DNA of 64,000 nt from Sediminivirga luteola (GTDB taxonomy: Bacteria > Actinomycetota > Actinomycetes > Actinomycetales > Brevibacteriaceae), in the NCBI RefSeq assembly GCF_014639315.1, contig NZ_BMFY01000002.1, positions 298,857 through 362,856 of the forward strand, read 5' to 3'. The stretch's first letter is position 1, and each line of letters begins with the position of its first letter. The notes under the pieces are model-generated. The model was not told the origin of the DNA. It saw only the letters and a list, made by a program, of their open reading frames with translations, and searched no databases. The position numbers were made by a program, and so were the translations under genes. Shown here piece after piece: positions 1-10,987 of this stretch.

Positions 1-1065
1 CTTGCGGCGGTCCTGGCTGGCCGCGGGGAACTGGACGTGCGGGTACCGGTCGCACGGTACTGGCCGGAGTTCGCCGCGAACGGCAAGGAGGACGTGCGGG
101 TCTGGCATCTGCTCTCGCACACCGTGGGGCTCCCCTATGTGGACCCGGAGCCGGCAGGTGAGTGGGCCGTGCTGGACAACGCGGCCAATGCGCGTGCGCT
201 GGCGGCCCAGCGACCGCTGTGGGAGCCGGGGACGAGGGTGGCGTATCACGCGATCACCTACGGGTACCTGATGACGGAACTGCTCCGGCGCATCACCGGC
301 AAGGACGTGGGGGCGCTCCTGGCCGAGGAGCTGGCGCAGCCGCTCGGCCTGGACGTGCATCTCGGGCTGCCGGAGTCGCTGGACTCCCGCGTGGCCCCGG
401 TGTTCCGTGGCCCGGACTACGCGATCAGCACGTTCCTGGAGGACCCGGAACGACGGCGGATCGTCGAGCGCATGTACCGGGGCACCCTGCTGGGCGGGGA
501 CCTGTTCAACACCCCGCAGCTGCGGCGCGGCCAGCTGGCTGCCGGGGGTGCCGTCGGGACCGCCGATGCGATGGCGCGCCTGTACTCCCGTCTGGCGGTG
601 GCTGTGTCTCCGGTTGCGCGTGGACGGGACCGGACAGGCTGCGCGGACAGCGTGAACAGTGATGCTCACGCCACCGACACGGACAGCAGCGGTTCCTCTA
701 ACGCCAGCTCCGCCGGGTCCGGCGACGACGCTCACGCCGCCCGGACGCCCGGCAACGGTCCCGATGGCACCGGCACCCTCGTGCACCCGGACGCCCTGGC
801 GCAGGCGACCCGGGAGTGGGCGGAGGGCGTCGATGCGATCAACGACAGGCCGCTGCGGTTCGGTCTGGGCTTCGAACTGGACGATTCCATCGGCACCTAC
901 GGCCCGGTGCGCCCGGCTTTCGGCCACAGCGGTGCCGGCGGCGGCCTGCACGGCGCCTGGCCCGAGCACGGCATCGGGTTCTCGTTCCTGAGCAATGAGA
1001 TGCTCGCCGAGAACAAGGACTCCCGCGCCAAGGACCTCCTGACGGCCCTGGCCCGGGTGCTGTGA
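1..1065 (+). CDS. Serine hydrolase of the beta-lactamase (class C / EstB) family, 5'-truncated by window edge
   Basis: The frame is open from the first base, so the N-terminus, with the SxxK catalytic serine, lies outside the window. What remains shows the family's usual landmarks. HLLSHTVGLP matches the conserved HLLxHTSGL segment, VAYHAITYGYL lies where the YxN-type tyrosine motif sits, and FGHSGAGGG near the C-terminus matches the HxG motif. A Ser/Ala/Gly/Asp-rich stretch encoded at about 640-780 looks like a surface loop insertion. Members are esterases, DD-peptidases or beta-lactamase-like enzymes, and the substrate cannot be told. A GTG at 37 is an internal codon and not a convincing start. 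The gene stands alone and converges with the AbiE-like pair. Confidence 0.85.
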   Translation, partial: LAAVLAGRGELDVRVPVARYWPEFAANGKEDVRVWHLLSHTVGLPYVDPEPAGEWAVLDNAANARALAAQRPLWEPGTRVAYHAITYGYLMTELLRRITGKDVGALLAEELAQPLGLDVHLGLPESLDSRVAPVFRGPDYAISTFLEDPERRRIVERMYRGTLLGGDLFNTPQLRRGQLAAGGAVGTADAMARLYSRLAVAVSPVARGRDRTGCADSVNSDAHATDTDSSGSSNASSAGSGDDAHAARTPGNGPDGTGTLVHPDALAQATREWAEGVDAINDRPLRFGLGFELDDSIGTYGPVRPAFGHSGAGGGLHGAWPEHGIGFSFLSNEMLAENKDSRAKDLLTALARVL

Positions 1066-1166
1066 GGAGGGTACGTCATATCCCTCCACAGCGACGATTG
1101 AACTGCGCGCCGTTATTCGTCTCCATTTCGAACAGCGCAACGGGACACGCGGACACGCTACGCCAG

Positions 1167-1968
1167 CTATCTCTCCTTGACGCCCTCGCTCAAGATGGCT
1201 AGAGCAAGTTGCGCGTCCCTCCGAGTGAGCTCCGATAACGCGCTCCACATCGGAAGTTCCGGCGGGAGTGCACGAGCGAGAACCGCGAGCCTTGCCCGAT
1301 CTGAGCCAGTGAATTCCTCTCGCTCCGCGTAAGGATCGTCGATGCAAGCCAGAAGCACCATCGCATCGAGCAGGTGGCGATCCCGGTCACGCGCGTCGGA
1401 TCGATAGGCGGCCGCCTTGAGGATCAAAGCGCCGAAGGGCCGCGGCACCGAGAGGGAATACGGATCCCCCTCTATTTATTTCAATGACCGCGTTGACGGT
1501 GCGCCGGAGAGCCTGTGTTCCGCCTTCAATGCGAATCATGTCTCTACCGCGCAGCCGTTCGATCACCCGAGGCGCTGCATGGTCGGCGACCAAGGCGTCA
1601 ACGACGTCCCGCTGCGCGCCGACCACGACATCGATGTGGTTCCCACCGCGGGTGAACCGGTGTGCTGTGTTACTCCGAGGGTCAACCGCAGTTTGTAGGC
1701 GGTAGCCTAGCTGTTCCAGAGTGTGTGCAACTCGCTCCGGAAGTCCGCGTTGGACCTCGATGTGCAGCACCATATCGATGTCGTCGGTGGCGCGCACCGC
1801 CTCAATCCCGTGATGAGCGGCATGAAGCTGAGTCATCAAACCTCCGACGAGGGTCCAGCCAGCCGCGGGAAGGGCAGCGACAAGTTCTCCCACCTGTGGC
1901 CAGGGCTGCGCCCATCCTCCAGGAGGGGTGTCAACGTTGATCGTTGGCCGTCGCGGTCGCCTGGTCAT
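1167..1968 (-). pseudogene. AbiEii-like nucleotidyltransferase (toxin side of a TA pair), frameshifted
   Basis: Two consecutive minus-strand frames make one protein. The first part (1968 down to about 1475) has the minimal nucleotidyltransferase core: WTLVGGLMTQLHA followed by the DDID acidic pair about 15 residues later. That is the GG-x(n)-DxD arrangement of AbiEii/AbiGii-like toxins. The second part (about 1472 down to 1167) continues in another frame with DPYSLSVPRPFGALILKAAA, which reads as the natural downstream segment. The switch falls in an A- and G-rich stretch at 1466-1482, consistent with one extra base or two missing bases. Its start overlaps the upstream gene by ATGA. The gene is either inactivated, mis-sequenced or subject to frameshifting; I favour inactivation. 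In AbiE systems this partner is the toxin. Confidence 0.7.
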
Positions 1969-2636
1969 CGTCTGAACCTCTCCAGGAGTTGCGACAGTGC
2001 GCGCTCACCGACGCCGCGCTCACGCGGGTCCAGGGATCCGGCCGTGTCGACGGCTGCAAGCGCGCTAGTGGACGTCAAGTCCGCCACTATCGACAGGTCG
2101 ATGGTCACCGCCCGGAGAATGATCGTGCCACGCGGGTTCTCGCGTAGACCGAACCGCCGCGCGAGGACCGGAAGCGCGTCTGCCCCCGCATACCCGTCGA
2201 CGTAGGTTCCGGTCTCCACGAGGCCCAGGCGGCTTCGGTGAGCGATGACGAGTTCTTGTCGCACCCTCTCGGTCACCGAACGGTGCCCTTCATACGGATG
2301 CACCGTGGCACGATTGCGGACCCGGGCAGTGAACTCGCTGGGCGAGCTGACCGTGTGAAGAGCGTGGCGCAGTCTGGAACGCTGCGGAGCGCCCAGCCAG
2401 TACGGCTCCCCTCCCGCAAGGAGTGTGATCGCGGCCCAGGCAGTGGGCTCAGTCCATCCTCGGACATGGGCCGCCCCTCCTGAGGCAAGGTAGCGCTCGA
2501 CGGAGGTGCGATCCACCAGACCACGAGCGACCTTTACCAAGTCACCGGAAGCGGTGAGCCGGTTTACCTGCCGGCGAGTGACGCCGAGCATCTCAGCCGC
2601 GTCGCTCACTCCCAACAGGTCCAGTCGCCCAACCAT
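1965..2636 (-). CDS. AbiEi-like winged-HTH protein (putative antitoxin and autoregulator)
   Basis: A 223-residue protein starts with a HTH (residues about 8-45: VSDAAEMLGVTRRQVNRLTA) followed by a wing-like segment GDLVKVARGLVDR. This arrangement is seen in AbiEi-type antitoxins and related transcriptional regulators. The rest has no motif I can name. It overlaps the nucleotidyltransferase by four bases (ATGA), the usual translational coupling of type IV AbiE-type pairs. Its ATG touches a perfect inverted repeat at 2637-2668, which fits the known autoregulation of AbiEi through upstream inverted repeats. There is no Shine-Dalgarno sequence, so a leaderless transcript is likely. The assignment to AbiEi rests on context plus the HTH and is not certain. 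Confidence 0.65.
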   Translation of the reverse strand: MVGRLDLLGVSDAAEMLGVTRRQVNRLTASGDLVKVARGLVDRTSVERYLASGGAAHVRGWTEPTAWAAITLLAGGEPYWLGAPQRSRLRHALHTVSSPSEFTARVRNRATVHPYEGHRSVTERVRQELVIAHRSRLGLVETGTYVDGYAGADALPVLARRFGLRENPRGTIILRAVTIDLSIVADLTSTSALAAVDTAGSLDPRERGVGERALSQLLERFRR

Positions 2637-2668
2637 ACAGATAGAGTCTCAAATGAGACTCTATCTGT
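2637..2668 (-). promoter_or_regulatory. Perfect 14-bp inverted repeat, likely TA operator
   Basis: ACAGATAGAGTCTC (2637-2650) and its exact complement (2655-2668) flank a 4-base AAAT spacer. The repeat ends at the base before the ATG of the AbiEi-like gene. Such dyads are autoregulatory operators in AbiE and other TA systems. An RNA hairpin role is less likely because the start codon would follow with no leader. Confidence 0.7.
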
Positions 2669-2700
2669 AAACAGGAGGCGATGACGAAGTCCGGTGTGGG

Positions 2701-2830
2701 AACCCCAGCGAACTCGCCCGTCGTGCCGGCATGAGCAGGGAGATCTGTACAAAGCACTTCCCGCTGAGGAGAAGCCGAGTTTCGCCACGATCGTCAAGAA
2801 GCGCTCACGCTCCGACTCCATTCGAGCACA
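2701..2830 (+). pseudogene. Remnant of a HigA2-like addiction-module antidote protein
   Basis: Frame 1 from 2701 encodes NPSELARRAGMSRE. One base back in another frame (from 2742) comes DLYKALPAEEKPSFATIVKK. Joined, these match the C-terminal HTH of HigA2/addiction-module antidote proteins, which typically read ELARRAG(M/L)SRE-GLYKAL---P-FATI. A frameshift separates the halves, there is no proper N-terminus, and nothing toxin-like is next to it. I read it as a decayed fragment beside another TA pair. The frame then runs out before the 3' end of sdaA. Confidence 0.55.
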
Positions 2831-2844
2831 ACGGCTGCGACGCC

Positions 2845-4410
2845 TCAGCACTCCACGACGTTGACGGCCAGGCCGCCCATCGCGGTCTCCTTGTACTTGG
2901 TGGACATGTCCGCGCCGGTCTGCCGCATGGTCTCGATCACCTCGTCCAGTGAGACCCGGTGGTCGCCGTCGCCCCACAGTGCCATCTTCGCGGCGTTGAT
3001 CGCCTTGCCCGCAGCGATGGCATTGCGCTCGATGCACGGCACCTGCACCAGTCCGGCTATGGGATCGCAGGTCAGACCCAGGTTGTGCTCCATCGCGATC
3101 TCAGCGGCGTTCTCCACCTGCTGCACCGTGCCGCCCAGCACCTCGGCCAGTCCGCCGGCCGCCATCGACGACGCCGAGCCGACCTCGCCCTGGCAGCCGA
3201 CCTCCGCGCCGGAGATGGACGCACGGGTCTTGTACAGCACGCCGATGGCCGCCGCCGTCAGCAGGAATCGCACGATCGCGTCCTGCCGGGCCTCCTCGCC
3301 GCCGTCGGTCACGGCGGGCACGTAGTTCAGGGCGTAGTGCAGCACGGCCGGGATGATGCCGGCCGCGCCGTTCGTCGGCGCGGTCACCACGCGCCCGCCG
3401 GAGGCGTTCTCCTCGTTCACCGCGAGCGCGACGAGGTTCACCCACTCCTGATAGAACCGCGGGTCGCGGTCGGGGTCCTCCTCCTTCAACCGCAGTGCCC
3501 AGTCGTGGGCCCGCCGGCGCACCTTCAGGCCGCCCGGCAGGTGCCCGCTGCGGTCGATGGACCGCTGGGCGCACTCCTCCATGACCTGGTGGATGTGCAG
3601 CAGCCCGGCACGGATCTCCTCCTCCGGGCGGTGGACCAGCTCATTGGCCAGCTGTACCTCCCAGACGGCCTTCCCGCTGGTGCGGCAGTGCTCCATCAGT
3701 TCCGCGGCGCTGGTGAACGGGTACGGTTCCCTCTCCGGTACCTCACCGGCTGTCCGCTGCACGGACGGCTCCCGGTCTGCTCCGACCGGCGGCGAACCAC
3801 CCGCGTCGGCGCTCGACCCCGGCGAACCCGCCGATGCTTCCGCGCCCGCCGGTGTCTCCGCGCGTGCCGGTGCTTCCGGGGCACCCGCCGCATCCGCCGA
3901 TGCCTCCGGCCCGGTGGCAGCCTCCTCGCTCTCGCTGACGACGAAGCCGCCGCCCACCGAGAAATAGGTCTCCGCGAACAGTTCGTCACCGGCGGCGTCC
4001 AGCAGCGTGAACCGCACGCCGTTGGTGTGCCGGGGCAGCACGGTCAGCGGTCGCAGGACCATATCGTCGACGCCGTACTCCAGTTCCAGGACCCCGCCCA
4101 GGCGGATCCGGCCGGAGGACTCGATGGCGGACAACCGCTCCTCGACTTCCTCCGGCTCGATCCGGTCCGGCCAATACCCCTCCAGGCCCAAGAGGATCGC
4201 GGTGAAGGTGCCATGGCCCTTCCCGGTCGCGGCGAGGGACCCGTAGACGTCCACCCGCAGGCCGGAGACGCGGCCGAGCGTCTCACCCCCGCAGGCCTCG
4301 TGCTGCCGGGCCGCGTCGACGAACATCGCCGCCGCCCGCATCGGTCCCACCGTGTGGGAGCTGGAGGGCCCGATGCCCACCGTGAAGAGATCGAATACGC
4401 CGACACTCAT
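2845..4410 (-). CDS. sdaA: L-serine ammonia-lyase, iron-sulfur dependent (single-chain)
   Basis: Deaminates L-serine to pyruvate and ammonia in the cytosol. The 521-residue chain has the N-terminal beta domain ([19 protein letters not shown] at residues 5-23) and the C-terminal alpha domain. The three [4Fe-4S] cysteines are C406 (GCQGEVG), C448 (TCDPIAG) and C459 (VPCIERN). The chain ends in cysteine (VVEC, C521), as in enzymes where the C-terminal cysteine reaches into the active site. An Ala/Gly/Pro-rich insert of about 65 residues (encoded around 3750-3940) sits between the domains and makes the protein longer than the usual 455-470. It is last in the gcvP-T-H order, 202 bases after gcvH. 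It would drain serine made from glycine-derived one-carbon units. The start ATG at 4410 has GGTGAGAG upstream. Confidence 0.95.
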   Translation of the reverse strand: MSVGVFDLFTVGIGPSSSHTVGPMRAAAMFVDAARQHEACGGETLGRVSGLRVDVYGSLAATGKGHGTFTAILLGLEGYWPDRIEPEEVEERLSAIESSGRIRLGGVLELEYGVDDMVLRPLTVLPRHTNGVRFTLLDAAGDELFAETYFSVGGGFVVSESEEAATGPEASADAAGAPEAPARAETPAGAEASAGSPGSSADAGGSPPVGADREPSVQRTAGEVPEREPYPFTSAAELMEHCRTSGKAVWEVQLANELVHRPEEEIRAGLLHIHQVMEECAQRSIDRSGHLPGGLKVRRRAHDWALRLKEEDPDRDPRFYQEWVNLVALAVNEENASGGRVVTAPTNGAAGIIPAVLHYALNYVPAVTDGGEEARQDAIVRFLLTAAAIGVLYKTRASISGAEVGCQGEVGSASSMAAGGLAEVLGGTVQQVENAAEIAMEHNLGLTCDPIAGLVQVPCIERNAIAAGKAINAAKMALWGDGDHRVSLDEVIETMRQTGADMSTKYKETAMGGLAVNVVEC

Positions 4411-4552
4411 CTTCTCTCACCTGCCTGTTCGCCTGAGACTGCGGATGCAATCCCGAACCGCTCATGTCCGGCCGCGCCCGGGAACCCAGGCGGGCCTTCG
4501 AGGGAACGGGCTGGGAAGAACCAGCGGTACCGCGAGGAGCGCTTCACTCCGT

Positions 4553-4596
4553 AGTGAATCCGCGGGTCCGCTGCCGGCATGCCCTCCGGATTCACT
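4553..4596 (-). terminator. Hairpin between gcvH and sdaA
   Basis: Inverted arms AGTGAATCCG (4553-4562) and CGGATTCACT (4587-4596) match perfectly around a 24-base loop. The hairpin starts 17 bases after the gcvH stop. There is no T-run on either side, so it may be a partial terminator, an mRNA end stabiliser or part of an sdaA leader. Confidence 0.45.
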
Positions 4597-4612
4597 CCGG
4601 CGGTGAAAACGC

Positions 4613-5017
4613 TCAGTCCTGCTTGGTGAGCGCCCGGTAGCCCGCCGCGTCGAGCAGCTCACCGGTATCGGTGACCTGCACCTTGAAGATCCAGCCCGCC
4701 TCGTACGGGTCGGAGTTGAGCAACCCGGGGTCAGCGGTGACGGCCTCGTTGACCTCCACCACCGTGCCGGATACCGGGGAGAAGAGGTCCGAGACCGACT
4801 TGGTGGACTCCACCTCGCCGCAGACCTCGCCCGCGGTCACCTCATCGCCCTCGCCCGGCGGGTCCACGTAGACCACCTCGCCGAGCGCATCGGCGGCGAC
4901 GGCGGTGATGCCGACCGTCACGGTCTTCCCGGCTGCGTCGTCCGCCGGGGCGTCGATCCACTCGTGCTCCGCGGAGTAGCTGTAGCCCTCGGGAAGCGGG
5001 GGGAGCTGTGCTGCCAT
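4613..5017 (-). CDS. gcvH: Glycine cleavage system H protein
   Basis: Lipoyl carrier that shuttles the aminomethyl group from GcvP to GcvT and is re-oxidised by lipoamide dehydrogenase. The protein has 134 residues, the normal size. The lipoylation site is K73 in GEVESTKSVSDL, with the usual upstream segment LGEVVYVDPPGEGDEV. The N-terminal EGYSYSAEHEW is also typical of the family. It lies 87 bases after gcvT in the same operon. No lpd, lipA or lipB gene is in the window, so lipoylation must come from elsewhere. Confidence 0.97.
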   Translation of the reverse strand: MAAQLPPLPEGYSYSAEHEWIDAPADDAAGKTVTVGITAVAADALGEVVYVDPPGEGDEVTAGEVCGEVESTKSVSDLFSPVSGTVVEVNEAVTADPGLLNSDPYEAGWIFKVQVTDTGELLDAAGYRALTKQD

Positions 5018-5104
5018 GTCTGTTCCTCTCCTTGAGTTCGTCCTGCGCCGCGATCCTGCCGCGGGCCTGCCGGGCGCGCCTGTCCCGCCCGGCCGGGGGT
5101 CCTT

Positions 5105-6223
5105 TCAGTCCTTCTTGCGGCGATAGAACGGCAGGGCGACGACCTCGAAGTCGTGCACCTTGCCGCGGACGTCTGCCTGCACGGCGGTACCCGGCTCGGC
5201 GTGGGCCGAGTCCACGTATGCCAGCGCGATGGGGTGCCCCAGCGTGGGGGAGGGCTGCCCGGAGGTCACCACGCCGACGACCTCGCCGTCCACCAGCACG
5301 GCAGAGCCCTGACGGGCCGCGCGCCGTCCCTGGGAGGCCAGGCCCACCAGGACCCGCGCCGGCTGCGTGCCGCGCAGCGGTTCCAGGGCTTCACGGCCGA
5401 CGAAGTCCTCCTTGGAGTCGAAGGGGATCATCCGGCCCAACCCTGCCTCGAACGGCGTCAGCTCCGTGGTCAGCTCGTTCCCGTAGAGCGGCATGCCCGC
5501 TTCCAGCCGGAGCGAGTCCCGCGCAGCCAGACCGGCTGGGATGAGGCCGTGCGGCGTCCCGGCCTCGACCACTGCGCGCCAGAGCGCGGGAGCCTGCGCG
5601 TTCGGCAGGAACAGCTCGAAGCCGTCTTCGCCGGTGTAACCGGTGCGGGCCAGCAGGACCTCGATGCCGGACACCGCGAGCGTCACGGCGGCGTAGTACT
5701 TCAGGGACCGGACCGCCTCGGCGTCCTCAGCCGCGACCAGTTCCAGCAGGATGGATTCCGCCGCCGGGCCCTGGACGGCGATGAGCGAGGTCTCCGCGGA
5801 CTCATCGGCGACCGTGACGTCGAAGCTCTCCGCGCGCCGGGCGAGTTCAGCCGCCACCCGCACGGCGTTACCGGCGTTGGGCACCACGAGGAACTCCTCC
5901 TCGCCGAGCCGGTAGACGATGAGATCGTCCAGGAGCTTGCCCTGCTCGTTCACGATCACGGTGTACTTGGCCCGCCCCGGCTTGATAGCCGAGAGCCGGC
6001 TGATGAGCGCGTAGTCCAGAGCCGCAGCGGCGCCGGGGCCGGTGAGCCGAACCTCGCCCATATGGGACAGATCGAAGATCCCCGCGGCGCTGCGCACCGC
6101 GCGGTGCTCGGTGAGTTCGGAGCCGTACTTCAACGGCATGTCCCAGCCGCCGAAGTCCGTGAAGGAGGCGCCCAGCTCGGCGTGGATGTCGTGCAGGGCG
6201 GTGTGCTTGCTCGATCCGGTCAT
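5105..6223 (-). CDS. gcvT: Glycine cleavage system aminomethyltransferase (T protein)
   Basis: Transfers the methylene group from aminomethyl-lipoyl GcvH to tetrahydrofolate, releasing ammonia. The protein is 372 residues, as expected. Recognisable segments are the N-terminal FTDFGGWDMPLKYGSELTEH and FDLSHMGEVRLTGPGA, the substrate-binding ARTGYTGEDGFELF, and the C-terminal VVTSGQPSPTLGHPIALAYV. The frame is open further upstream, but the start at 6223 gives the correct N-terminus, has AAGGAGAG-like purines upstream, and sits 14 bases after the gcvP stop. It is the second gene of the operon and is co-regulated through the glycine riboswitch. Confidence 0.97.
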   Translation of the reverse strand: MTGSSKHTALHDIHAELGASFTDFGGWDMPLKYGSELTEHRAVRSAAGIFDLSHMGEVRLTGPGAAAALDYALISRLSAIKPGRAKYTVIVNEQGKLLDDLIVYRLGEEEFLVVPNAGNAVRVAAELARRAESFDVTVADESAETSLIAVQGPAAESILLELVAAEDAEAVRSLKYYAAVTLAVSGIEVLLARTGYTGEDGFELFLPNAQAPALWRAVVEAGTPHGLIPAGLAARDSLRLEAGMPLYGNELTTELTPFEAGLGRMIPFDSKEDFVGREALEPLRGTQPARVLVGLASQGRRAARQGSAVLVDGEVVGVVTSGQPSPTLGHPIALAYVDSAHAEPGTAVQADVRGKVHDFEVVALPFYRRKKD

Positions 6224-6237
6224 CGGGGTTCTCTCCT

Positions 6238-9237
<3,000 letters not shown>

Positions 9238-9269
9238 AAAAGGACTGTCCTCACTGGGAGTGGCATCCT

Positions 9270-9490
9270 CGTCAAGCCGGCTGACCGGAGAGGATGCGCG
9301 CTTCAAGCTTGCGTATCCTCCCCGCTCTGTCGAGGCGGCCAGGCGATATGCCGGCGAGCCTCTCCAGAGGAGCCTGTCTGCAGTGGTACTGGGCCTGAGA
9401 GTTTCCCGGGGAGGGGGTTGCACCTACGGCGCTCCTCGTCTTCCCCGGCTGGGTGCCGGGTAGGGCGCGGAGCTCTCCCACTGCAGTTCG
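9270..9490 (-). promoter_or_regulatory. Glycine riboswitch (single aptamer) plus hairpin expression platform
   Basis: Read on the minus strand, the leader shows the conserved glycine-aptamer blocks in order: GGAGAGC at 9478-9472, GTAGGTGCAACC around 9427-9416, ACTCTCAGGCCC around 9402-9391, CCACTGCAGACAGG at 9386-9373, and the closing CTCTGGAGAGG at 9369-9359. Downstream, GAGGATACGC (9320-9311) can pair with GCGCATCCTC (9299-9290) with one mismatch. This gives a switchable stem close to the gcvP ribosome binding site. I see only one full aptamer, so it is a singlet. Known glycine riboswitches turn gcv operons on when glycine is high. A possible -10 (TATGCT) lies at 9517-9512. Confidence 0.92.
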
Positions 9491-9916
9491 TAACGGCGTC
9501 GATGTGTGTTCCAGCATACATGGCACCGGCCACGGGCGGAGCCCCCGGCGGAGGCATGATGAGACGGCTCACAGTGGAAGAGGATCCGGCGGCCGCTCAC
9601 GGCACCGGTGGTCATCGTGCCTTCTGGCTCAGCCTTCTGCCCGGCTCCTGTCCCGGCACGTCTCACGATCCGAGCGGCCGGCCCCTCGTGGATTCAGCGC
9701 GTCCGCGCGCAAGTGGCAGAGGACCCTATTCGCACCCCCGGGGGACGGTTCGCGCCCGTGTGAGCGGATCGTTGCAGGGCGAATGGACCCGCAAAAGATG
9801 GAACGTCAATACACCGGTCCCCGCGGCGCCGGGCCGGATGCCGGGGCAGTGGCGCTGCCGGCCCGGTGGCGAGGCGGGGACAGGAAAAAGGGCGACGTAC
9901 TGCCGCCGGGGAATTC
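9491..9916. other. Intergenic stretch without a supported gene
   Basis: This stretch holds the likely promoter of the gcv leader at its left end. The rest is high-GC sequence open in several frames on both strands. None of the translations has a recognisable fold, a ribosome binding site or normal composition. I see no tRNA, repeat or strong terminator. Confidence 0.5.
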
Positions 9917-10237
9917 TCAGTCCGCTGCCGCGGTGCGTTCGCTGTCCCGGTCGTCGGATTCGCCCCTGGCGTGGGAGTGCCGGGCCCGTTCGATGTCCGT
10001 CACCGTGGCGCGGCCGGACTGTTGCGGGGCACCGTGCCGGCGGACGATCTCCTGCACCGCCTGGGAGGAGACGTTGGCAGCGCGTGCTATCACCGCGAAT
10101 GTGGCACCGGATTGGCGCGCCTTCACGATGGAGTGGATGTACGCCTCGTTCGCGCGCGCTCGCGCTCGGGCGGAGCGGCGCACGTCCGAGATCTCCTTCG
10201 CCTGGTCAGCAGAGAGCTGCTGCGATTTCCGTGCCAT
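9917..10237 (-). CDS. Small helix-turn-helix protein, function unknown
   Basis: With the start at 10237 this encodes 106 residues, beginning MARKSQQLSADQAKEISDV. The first half is rich in Arg/Ala and helical (RRSARARARANEAYIHSIVK). Residues about 50-72 (ATFAVIARAANVSSQAVQEI) form a clear HTH of the kind that tests whether to follow cells' DNA, as in small Xre- or sigma-region-4-like proteins. The C-terminal tail is charged and probably disordered. The frame is open for another 30 codons upstream, but that part reads poorly. It lies alone between the gcv leader and the universal stress gene on the same strand. The target is unknown. Confidence 0.6.
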   Translation of the reverse strand: MARKSQQLSADQAKEISDVRRSARARARANEAYIHSIVKARQSGATFAVIARAANVSSQAVQEIVRRHGAPQQSGRATVTDIERARHSHARGESDDRDSERTAAAD

Positions 10238-10508
10238 CAGTAACCTGTTCGTTCGAAAACGTGCGGAGCGGGCAAAAACACAGACGAATTGGGCACTCGC
10301 CTTTGTCGCATACTCCCATGCGCGGCGCACCACTATCTAGACGAGAAGCGAGAACGGCCGATGTCGTTACCGAGGTGTTGCAATTCCTATAAGCAGCCGA
10401 GACTTTGAAGCGTTAGAGTGCCTCGCCGGTCTCAGCATCTGGAACCGGACGACGGTCTCGTTCCACGGCAGGCGGCCATGCCCGCCGGACCGTCCGCACT
10501 ATGGCCGA

Positions 10509-10550
10509 AAAGGTCAGGTTGATCGTGAATTCGCGTGCAACCTGACCTTT
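10509..10550 (-). terminator. Strong hairpin terminator after the universal stress gene
   Basis: AAAGGTCAGGTTG (10509-10521) is the exact complement of CAACCTGACCTTT (10538-10550), with a 16-base loop. It lies 46 bases past the stop of the gene at 10597. On the minus strand the stem ends in CTTTTC. The remaining bases from 10238 to 10596 hold nothing else I can support. Confidence 0.7.
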
Positions 10551-10596
10551 CCGGGTCAATCCGGCAGAGGGGACGAACGGGGCGGGCCGTGCCCGC

Positions 10597-10983
10597 TCAG
10601 GCCTTCACCGTGAGGACCGGCACGTCTGCTTCGAGCAGGATGCGCTGCGCCTGGCTGCCCAGGATGAACTTCCCCACGGCCGTGCGCTTGCGCAGGCCGA
10701 TCACGATCATCGTCGAACCGTACTCCGCGACCGTGTCGTTGAAGACGCCCACGAGGTCGTCCTCATGGCCGGGCTGCAGCACCGTCACTCCGACGCCGGA
10801 TTCGGTCCCGCGCGCCTCCAGCGCGGCGATGTCCTCGGCGGAGAGCGCCGTGACCCCGTCAGCCCCTCGCCGGGGCGAATTGATGACGACGACGTCCAGG
10901 CCGCGGAGCTTCGCCTCGGCGAAGCCCACATCGAGCGCAGCCTCGCCCTCGGGGGCCGGGAGGTAACCGATCACGATCGTCAT
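10597..10983 (-). CDS. Universal stress protein (UspA family)
   Basis: A single UspA domain of 128 residues. It starts MTIVIGYLPAPEGEAALDVG, the strand-loop that usually begins with the ATP-contacting aspartate region. It ends with the nucleotide-binding signature GLRKRTAVGKFILGSQAQRI followed by ADVPVLTV, which fits G-x2-G-x9-G(S/T). This suggests the ATP-binding subclass. It lies four bases after the pdxT stop on the same strand, so it may be transcribed with pdxST, and it is followed by a hairpin terminator. The physiological role of such proteins is usually stress or energy sensing and cannot be refined here. Confidence 0.9.
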   Translation of the reverse strand: MTIVIGYLPAPEGEAALDVGFAEAKLRGLDVVVINSPRRGADGVTALSAEDIAALEARGTESGVGVTVLQPGHEDDLVGVFNDTVAEYGSTMIVIGLRKRTAVGKFILGSQAQRILLEADVPVLTVKA

Positions 10984-10987
10984 GGCT

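Noticed and set aside
2959..4554. Long open frame antisense to sdaA (over 500 codons)
   Set aside because: It is the complement of a strongly conserved gene in high-GC DNA, with Arg/His/Gly-rich composition and no domain.
10240..10262. LexA/SOS box at GTTCGTTCGAAAACG upstream of the small HTH gene
   Set aside because: It does not match the actinobacterial CGAAC-N4-GTTCG consensus in spacing.
9453..10340. Long plus-strand frame of almost 300 codons over the region after the gcv leader
   Set aside because: It covers the riboswitch, an intergenic stretch and the complement of the small HTH gene, with no coherent protein features.
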